Shown: one piece after another, positions 57,578-64,000 of the stretch
Layout: each line of letters begins with the position of its first letter
Position numbering within the stretch: position 1 is the first letter of the stretch
From: Bolinopsis microptera
Taxonomy: Eukaryota > Ctenophora > Tentaculata > Lobata > Bolinopsidae
Direction: 5' to 3'
NCBI RefSeq assembly: GCF_026151205.1
Contig: NC_087080.1
Coordinates: 9,905,837 to 9,969,836, forward strand
DNA length: 64,000 nt
Program-made: the position numbers and the translations under genes
Notes under the pieces: model-generated
Seen by the model: the letters and a program-made list of their open reading frames with translations, nothing else
Told to the model about the DNA's origin: nothing
Database searches by the model: none

Positions 57578-57725
57578 AGTACCGCCGTACTGTCCAATGT
57601 AAAGTGGGTGTCATGTGATCCGCCGTACCGTCCAACCTTTTTGGAAAGTACCGCCGTACCGTCCTCCGCTGTACCGTCCTCCGCCGGACTGTACACCGCC
57701 GCAGTGACTTCCGCCGCAGTGACCG
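57578..57725 (+). repeat. Subterminal CCGCCGTACCGTCC repeats
   Basis: Seven or so degenerate copies of CCGCCGTACCGTCC inside the right end of the FLYWCH element. Possible transposase-binding cluster. The left end has no equivalent. Confidence 0.75.
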
Positions 57726-58239
57726 GTTCCCATTTTTAGACCTGTTGTGGCCGTCTTTAATTTTTCAATCTTGAATTCTTGCAGTTTTTAATTTTCGTTC
57801 ATTTGAAGGCTCCGTCTTTATCAAGGGCGTCTTTAAAAAATAAACTGAGTGTAGTCCTCACATTTCATTTCCCGTTTATATTTAATTTTCCTGTTTACAT
57901 TTCCCGTTGTACAGTTTTCATAATAATTGATTAGAAGTTAGCAAGAGGCCAATGAGTCATGAGTGCCGAAACGTCGATTATTGTTATTTAGTTTTCACCA
58001 GTTATTATTTGCCTTATTTCACTTTGTCTGTCGAGAGCTATTATGCTCCCTACTAAACACTAATTAATGCATTATAAAATACAAATTACATACTACATAA
58101 TATTATGCACTAGTTGCATTTCAAAATTTGCACTGGATATCTCACACAACTACTCATGATATAATTAATACACTAAACACTTAGCATTTAATATTGAAAT
58201 AAAATATCGGTTATTAGGCAAGTTTCCATAAACGATATT

Positions 58240-60545
58240 TTATGATCGGCGCCGATAATCGCTTATTGAGCGCTTTTTCGGCGCTTTTTTTTTTTAAAAC
58301 CGTTTACAATCGCTTTTTTTACGATTATAAACGGTTCAAAAAAAAATCGCTTATAATCGACTATAATTGGTGTCATAATTCAAAAAAGCGCTTTTTTGAA
58401 TTTAAAAGCGCTTATAAGCGCTTTTAAGCGCTTACTAGCGTCGCTGAGCGATTTGAAAGCGGTTTTCCAGTAGGATTGGCGCCAAAAACGGGTGGATAAG
58501 CGGTTGGCCGGATAAGCGATTCGTAGGCGCTTTTTTGAACCATTTATAAGCGATTATAAGCGCTTATAATTGGGGTGCAATTTAGCTGTTTGTAAAGCGC
58601 AAATAAAGCGCTTATAAGCGCTTTTAAAATTGAGTCAGGAAAACGCTATATTACATCTTATAACCGCTTATAATCGATTATAAGCGTTTTTTTAGAAATC
58701 GCTTATTACGGCTAATTCATCGCTATTTCACCGCTTTTACCGCTTTTCCTATCATCCATGGCCAGGTGAGCAGGAATTAAAAAGCGCTTATAAGCGCTTT
58801 TTCGATGCTGCCCCTATCCTGGTCGGAACGGGGTAGTGCCCGGAATTTAAAAGCGCTTATAAGCGATTTCTCAATTCCCCTTAACCTGGTTGGAACTTTC
58901 ATGTGCTTTTCTGAGCAACCTGGGGTGCACCGGCAGAGTCAGGATTTAAAGCGCTTATAGGCGCTTATGATCGCTTTTCTACCACTTTTCCTATCACCCA
59001 TGGCATGGGTTGGCAAGAATTATAAAGCGCTTATAAGCGTTTTTCAATGCTGCCCCTTACCTGGTCGGAACGGGGGAGTGCCCGGAATAAAAAAGCGCTC
59101 ATAAGCGCTTTTTAAATGCTGCCCCTAACCTGGTCGGAACTGGAAATCAGAGTGCCCGCTTATAAGTGCTTTTCTGAGCAACCTGGGGTGCACCGGCAGA
59201 GTCAGGATTAAAAAGCGCTTATGATCGCTTTTCTACCGCTTTTCCTATCGCCCATGGCCTGGTTGGCAGGAATTAGAAAGCGCTTATAAGCGCTTTTTCA
59301 ATGCTGCCACTAACCTGGTCGGAACGGGGGTGTGCCCGGAATTAAAAAGCGCTTATAAACGATTTCTCAATTCTCTTCAACCTGGTCGGAACTGGAGAGT
59401 GCCCACTTGCATGTGCTTTTCTGAGCAACCTGGGGTGCACCGGCAGAGTCAGGATTTAAAAGCGCTTATAGGCGCTTATGATTGCTTTTCTACCGCTTTT
59501 CCCATCACCCATGGCCTGGTTGGCAAGAATTATAAAGCGCTTATAAGCGTTTTTTCAATGCTGCCCCTAACCTGGTCGGAACGGGGGAGTGCCTGGAATT
59601 AATAAGCGCTTATAAGCGATTTCTCAATTCCCCTTAACCTGGTCGGAACTAGAAATCAGAGTGCCCGCTTATAAGTGCTTTTCTGTGCAACCTGGGGTGC
59701 ACCGGCAGAGTCAGGATTTAAAAGCGCTTATAGGCGCTTATGATCGCTTTTCTACCGCTTTTCCTATCGCCCATGGCCTGGTTGGCAGGAATTAGAAAGC
59801 GCTTATAAGCGCTTTTTCAATGCTGCCACTAACCTGGTCGCAACGGGGGAGTGCCCGGAATTAAAAGGCGCTTATAAGCACTTTTTCAATGCTGCCCCTA
59901 ACCTGGTCGGAACGGGGGAGTGCCCGGAATTTAAAAGCGCTTATAGTTATAAGCGATTTCTCAATTCCCTTCAACCTGGTCGGAACTGGAGAGTGCCCAC
60001 TCGTATGTGCTTTTCTGAGCAAACTGGGGTGCACCGGCAGAGTCAGGATTTAAAAGCGCTTGTAGGCGCTTATGATCGCTTATCTACCGCTTTTCCCATC
60101 ACCCATGGGCTGGTTGGCAGGAATTAGAAAGCGCTTATAAGCGCTTTTTTAATGCTGCCCCTAAGGATTTGAAAAGCGGTTATAAGTTATAAGCGATTAC
60201 AATAACTTTTTATTGCTGGTTTTTCTCATTCAAGGAACTGAAGATATATCCAAATAATACGACAAAAATCAACGAATTTGGTCAAATTTGGTCAAATTAC
60301 GCGACTTTTACAGCTAATTTTGCTCCAAAAGCCGCGCACTATCAAATATGGCACCTAGGCGAAACTCACTGATTTTTCTAAAAAGGTATGACAAACTTGG
60401 TATTGTGAAAATTCTCACAGTCTCTAGAAAACAATGGTACAAAAATTTTTTAAATCCGAGCACCGAGCAAGTTTATTTTTATGGTGCACCCCCTAGCAAA
60501 GTTCTCCCACAATAATTGTCAGAAATTGTAAAGCGCTTGCAAGCG
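58240..60545. mobile_element. Palindrome-filled block (AAGCGCTTATAAGCGC) with shared core
   Basis: About 2.3 kb crowded with AAGCGCTTATAAGCGCTT, itself a palindrome. A ~255-330-bp higher-order unit marked by CTGGGGTGCACCGGCAGAG recurs at 58919, 59180, 59430, 59692 and 60025, with CCTGGTCGGAACGGGG as the second landmark. The right part (60224-60496) is the core shared with the AGCGCT foldback. Ends and target duplication could not be fixed. No coding sequence. Confidence 0.8.
60224..60496 (+). other. Conserved non-coding core, copy 2
   Basis: Counterpart of 48678-48947, same orientation relative to the numbering, with scattered substitutions and a few short indels. Ends at TTTATTTTTATGGTGCACC. 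Confidence 0.9.
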
Positions 60546-61099
60546 TTTATTTATATGTTGTTAATGGTGGTGGTTGTCCTGGTGGCGGTCGATGCGCGCT
60601 GCGTCATGTCAGTCATACACACTTCACATTCAGAACTTGCAAAAGAAAAAGATAGTATATGAAATTGAATTATTGCGCTTGGCCACGCTCAGTCTGTCAA
60701 CGAGTATGACAGGCCTGTTTATGTCATTCCAAGGAATCTCTAGTCGGGCTGAGCGAATCACGACGTCTGAAAAAAGTGCGGTGCTCATTGAAAGTTAGTG
60801 TGTGCGTGACCAGCATTCACGTACTTGTTCATAATCAATCGTGGACATAAAAACAAGTGCACGCTGAGTACCAATAGGAAAAAAGTAATGTGTATATAGT
60901 TATACGCTAGTAAAGCCGTGCGCGTGCAGGCGTGCTGAGATAGCTTGTAAAATTTGGTTATTAGATAGTAAAACTGCAACAAATAAACCGCGCCAGATTG
61001 CGCGTTTGAATCGCTCCTACGAAATCGCTCGCCCAAATTTTAAGAAAATTCTTGTGAAAAGGCCTTTGGGTATGACATTGATCTAAATTGGTGTATTTT

Positions 61100-61255
61100 T
61101 GGACGCTGATCCCGAATCACCCGCCATGACGTAGGGTAAAAATATTTCCCTGGAGAGTTACATGGGCAAAAACCGTTTTAGTCACGTGACAGGCTAGTAA
61201 AACATGATTTCGATTGTTTAGGGCTCATGTTAGGGTTTGGGTTAAGGTACGCGTC
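61100..61255 (+). repeat. Dispersed repeat with GTCACGTGACAGGCTAGTAA, copy 2
   Basis: Partner of 30990-31165. Begins GGACGCTGATCCCGAATCAC and ends in a GTTAGGG-like tail. Confidence 0.7.
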
Positions 61256-61348
61256 GTGCATACATACTAAATACAGAGTAATAATACAATAATAATTAAA
61301 AATGCTTTAAATTATGATAAAATTAGTATAGATTTTGGACGCTTTTAA

Positions 61349-61755
61349 CGGGTGATACTCATAATATATTTGTTTCAAATATTTGACCAAAACCCATAAT
61401 CATGGGTAGAGTGGAGCGCTGCCAGTGTCTCTCTTTCCCAAACAAAAGGCAATGATATCAATTTGAATGACCGTTATCAAATGCAAAATGATACCGAGAA
61501 TGAAATCGGTCGCTCGCTTTTCCCATTCATTTACAATTGAAATAGATTACATGTTATAAATCGAAACTTATTACAATTCGTAAGCCATGAATGAGTGGGA
61601 AAAGCGAGCGACCGATTTCATTCTCGGTATCATTTTGCATTTGATAACGGTCATTCAAATTGATATCATTGCCTTTTGTTTGGGAAAGAGAGACACTGGC
61701 AGCGCTCCACTCTACCCATGATTATGGGTTTTGGTCAAATATCATCTGTTTTTGA
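61349..61755. mobile_element. Inverted-repeat element with perfect 147-bp arms
   Basis: Arms 61379-61525 and 61596-61742 are exact reverse complements over all 147 bases, separated by 70 bp. Outside the left arm lies AACGGGTGATACTC, the end motif of the small elements at 18283 and 51829. No coding sequence. Confidence 0.93.
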
Positions 61756-63140
61756 TTATAATGTCAGGGTACTTTACAAAGCCGAAATGTAAACTCATAA
61801 CTTCATTAATATTAATAAGGAGGTGATTTCAACAATTTCGAAATTTTTCCTTTAAAAACATTTCCTTGTGTTTAGGTAAGCATATCGGTCGATCACTGAC
61901 TGAATATGCCACTTTATGCTCATTCAAGTTGGCATTAAATTCATATATAATGACATTAAACTGTCGTGGCAAAGCAGAATTTGTTGGAAATCACGAATGA
62001 GCAAAATTCTCACCTTTCGCACGTGCAAACTTTGAGCAGACGTTGCGTGCGCATCCAATATTGAATCGCCGTAAATTTTTGCATGTAATTGTTTTATATA
62101 TAGCTTGATAAGCATGCAAAGTTTCAAAGTATTTTAAGAAGAACTGTAATCACAACGGCACTCTAAAGTTGACAGAAAATGACGAAAACAGCAATTTTCA
62201 GTGATTTTAGCGATTTTCTATCAATTTGGGCGTGTCCCAACGTGTGCAACTTTTTGATTTTCAACTTTAAAACTAGCCTATGACACAATTTATACCTATA
62301 GGAAGCAGAACTGAGCTCCACAACCCAAGGCATGGCCCAACACCAGAGAATACTAAATCGCAAAATTGACGTTTTTATAAAATAATTCTTCAAAAAAGCA
62401 CAAACTTCAATGACGAATATCTTTATGAAGGAGCAAGCTAGAAAAACTTTCCGGTAGATTTTCAGAATGCTTGAACAATTATCTAAGGTGAAAATTTCCT
62501 CAGATTTTGAATAAAATTACTCCTTAATGGTTTAAAATTAATTTTAAAAGTTATTACTTTGTCAAAAATCAAGTTTTAAAAACGGTTAACTTGATGACGT
62601 CATCAAGGGGTGTTTATGACGTCATATAATTTTTTTATACAATGTAAACTAAAGTATAAACAATTATTTGCAAGACCTGTGGTCGGAAATGGCTGTATCT
62701 TTTATACTTTTGAATCTATGGACAATTAAATACAGGCTACAATTGACTGGCAAAGCGTCTATCCCTGAATATATATATATATGTATATATGTATCACGAC
62801 AATCTATCGTAAAACAGGGGTTCTAGAAAACCCACTTCCCGATGCTCCTGAAACCTGAAACTTTTTTTGCAGTCGATTTGGTCAACGTCTAGACGCCCCG
62901 AAAAATTTCAGATCTCTAACTCAATTTTAACATGGTTTTTAGGGCACCTGAATATGGCGATTTTGGGTTTTTTACCGAATTTCGTATAACAGTGCTGGCG
63001 AGTATTTTTACTATTTTATGCAAATTTCTTAAAAATCTCAACATAACTATTTTTATTCCTGTCATCTTTGACATCAAATTAGAATGTTTTGAACTAAAAA
63101 TAAATCTGCTGAACGACTTCCGATGAGTCTTAATGCCTGA
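61756..63140. other. AT-rich DNA with paired TGACGTCA sites
   Basis: No gene recognised. Two CRE-like palindromes TGACGTCA lie at 62594-62601 and 62620-62627, and a TA microsatellite at about 62768-62790. Confidence 0.5.
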
Positions 63141-63144
63141 AAAA

Positions 63145-63220
63145 CTCCTGCCGGAGGCGGCGGCCTTCGGCCGCCGCCTCCGGCCGGAGTGCACGCTTCG
63201 CGTGCACGAAAGAGGCTTCC
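63145..63220. repeat. Two adjacent GC-rich hairpins with TTCG loops
   Basis: CCGGAGGCGGCGGCC-TTCG-GGCCGCCGCCTCCGG style arms (63146-63181), then GTGCACGC-TTCG-GCGTGCAC (63189-63208). The TTCG loop design repeats that of MITE family A, although the stems differ. Confidence 0.9.
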
Positions 63221-63224
63221 GACG

Positions 63225-63290
63225 AGTACCAAAGGGGTTATAATAGTAAAGGGGGTACAATAGTAAAGGGGGTACACAGTATACCCCCAA
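63225..63290 (+). repeat. Short tandem of AGTAAAGGGGGTACA
   Basis: Three or so units of ATAGTAAAGGGGGTACA ending in a palindromic GTATACCCCC. Confidence 0.7.
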
Positions 63291-63339
63291 TAAAGACACC
63301 GCTCGTGCTTGCCAGCACTGTGATTAGGACCGTCGACGA

Positions 63340-63800
63340 TTGACGGATGTTACTCGTCTAAATTTATTCGAAGTAGCACGCGCCGCTTTCTTCTCGAAGT
63401 CGATGGCAAGTGCTACGAAGTAGCGCGCGCCGGGCCAGATCATTAACAATGGTCAACGTCGACGAGTCCAACTCGGCGCGCGCCCTGGTAGGTTATTAAC
63501 CTACAAGGACGCTTCAATTCCGAATCACCCCTCATGGCTGTATTATATATAGTTATAACCATAAGTTTGTGTGTTTATAACCATACAAGACGTATTTATA
63601 CCATGCAAAACGTATTTATAAGCATGCAAGACACTTAATTGTCGCCGGTCTAATTGCTTATATTTGTGATAAATATTTTAAGAGTATCACTTGACCATTG
63701 CATGTTACATGTTACTGGTCTGGCCCGACATAGCACGTGCCATCGTGGCATTTCGAGAAGAAAGCGGCGCGCGCTACTTTAGACGAGTAACATCCGTCAA
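63340..63800. mobile_element. TIR element with TTGACGGATGTTACTCG ends
   Basis: TTGACGGATGTTACTCG at 63340 faces its exact complement ending 63800. The pairing extends with gaps through CGCGCCGCTTTCTTCTCGA. Inside are the CCAACTCGGCGCGCG/GTAGGTT module and short TTATAACCATA repeats. A relative is truncated at 17660-17767. No coding sequence. Confidence 0.75.
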
Positions 63801-64000
63801 TTAAGAGTATCACCTGTTAACCATGGGTATTGGGTCTATTTGTATCATTCAGGTCGCGTCGTGACATAGTCATAAGTAAATTATAAACAATTGCGCGGTA
63901 ATCGGTAAACATTAACAAGCTGATATGCCCATTTTACAGCATGAACTAACATGAGACAAAATAAAATATTGACTCACAATGCGATGTCAATCTTTCAATT
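63801..64000. other. Window end, nothing recognised
   Basis: Begins with an inverted TAACGGGTGATACT-like end (63803-63818), then AT-rich sequence. Confidence 0.4.

Larger units (their letters stand above)
56791..57851 (+). mobile_element. Compact TIR element carrying a FLYWCH gene (Phantom-like)
   Basis: 1,061 bp between inverted ends CACTCAGTTT (56791-56800 and 57842-57851); similarity extends to about 25 bp including TTTAAAGACG. TA lies directly outside both ends and may be the target duplication, which would be unusual for a Mutator-like element. GTCTTTAA-type motifs repeat in both subterminal zones (56842, 56869, 57753, 57829). It holds a TATA box, one open gene and a poly(A) signal, so it looks like an internally deleted but expressible copy. 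Confidence 0.75.

Overview
This window is eukaryotic, AT-rich, repeat-dominated DNA, most likely from an invertebrate animal. The main evidence is an intron-split mitoguardin (MIGA/FAM73) homologue, a family known from animals. Penelope-like, LINE, BED-finger hAT and FLYWCH-finger Mutator-like (Phantom-type) elements are also present. No operons, rRNA, tRNA, CRISPR array, LTR element or virus-like element was recognised. The species cannot be named from sequence alone.

Layout. 0-5 kb: a decayed LINE reverse transcriptase, a cysteine-rich candidate terminal exon, and a multi-exon locus with Tudor-like motifs that keeps its frame but is interrupted by in-frame stops. 5-13 kb: a dispersed repeat with an AAAC tail, then Mutator-like DNA holding one large foldback element, a decayed FLYWCH/MULE transposase and a telomere-like TCAGGG/TTAGGG array. 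14-19 kb: a second giant foldback and a GC-rich nest of small inverted-repeat elements. 19.8-22.1 kb: the last seven coding exons of MIGA on the minus strand, clean and in frame. 22-36 kb: mostly unique AT-rich DNA with several small candidate exons (a plus-strand first exon at 24.9 kb, a minus-strand gene end at 27.3-27.9 kb, a two-exon secreted-peptide candidate at 29.0-29.3 kb) and scattered MITEs.

36.9-39.6 kb: a non-autonomous hAT-like element with an exact 8-bp target duplication, a BED-finger relic, and seven 256-bp tandem units mostly alternating A-B. 41.7-51.8 kb: an array of seven ~715-bp tandem units that has taken three dated insertions: a 5'-truncated Penelope-like element (13-bp duplication), a 106-bp MITE (8-bp duplication) and a 3.77-kb foldback made of AGCGCT palindromes (8-bp duplication). 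52-56 kb: ~220-bp and 37-bp tandem repeats. 56.8-57.9 kb: a compact inverted-repeat element with TATA box, open FLYWCH gene and poly(A) signal. 58.2-60.5 kb: a second palindromic block (AAGCGCTTATAAGCGC) sharing a ~270-bp core with the AGCGCT foldback. 61-64 kb: a perfect 147-bp inverted repeat and more small inverted-repeat elements.

The main story is mobile DNA carrying or breeding tandem satellites. The strongest candidate for something undescribed is a pair of otherwise different elements that share one non-coding core and are each filled with palindromes built on AGCGCT. A second is the hAT-like element carrying a higher-order 256-bp satellite. The MIGA exons are error-free, so the broken frames in nearby transposons look like real decay rather than poor sequence.
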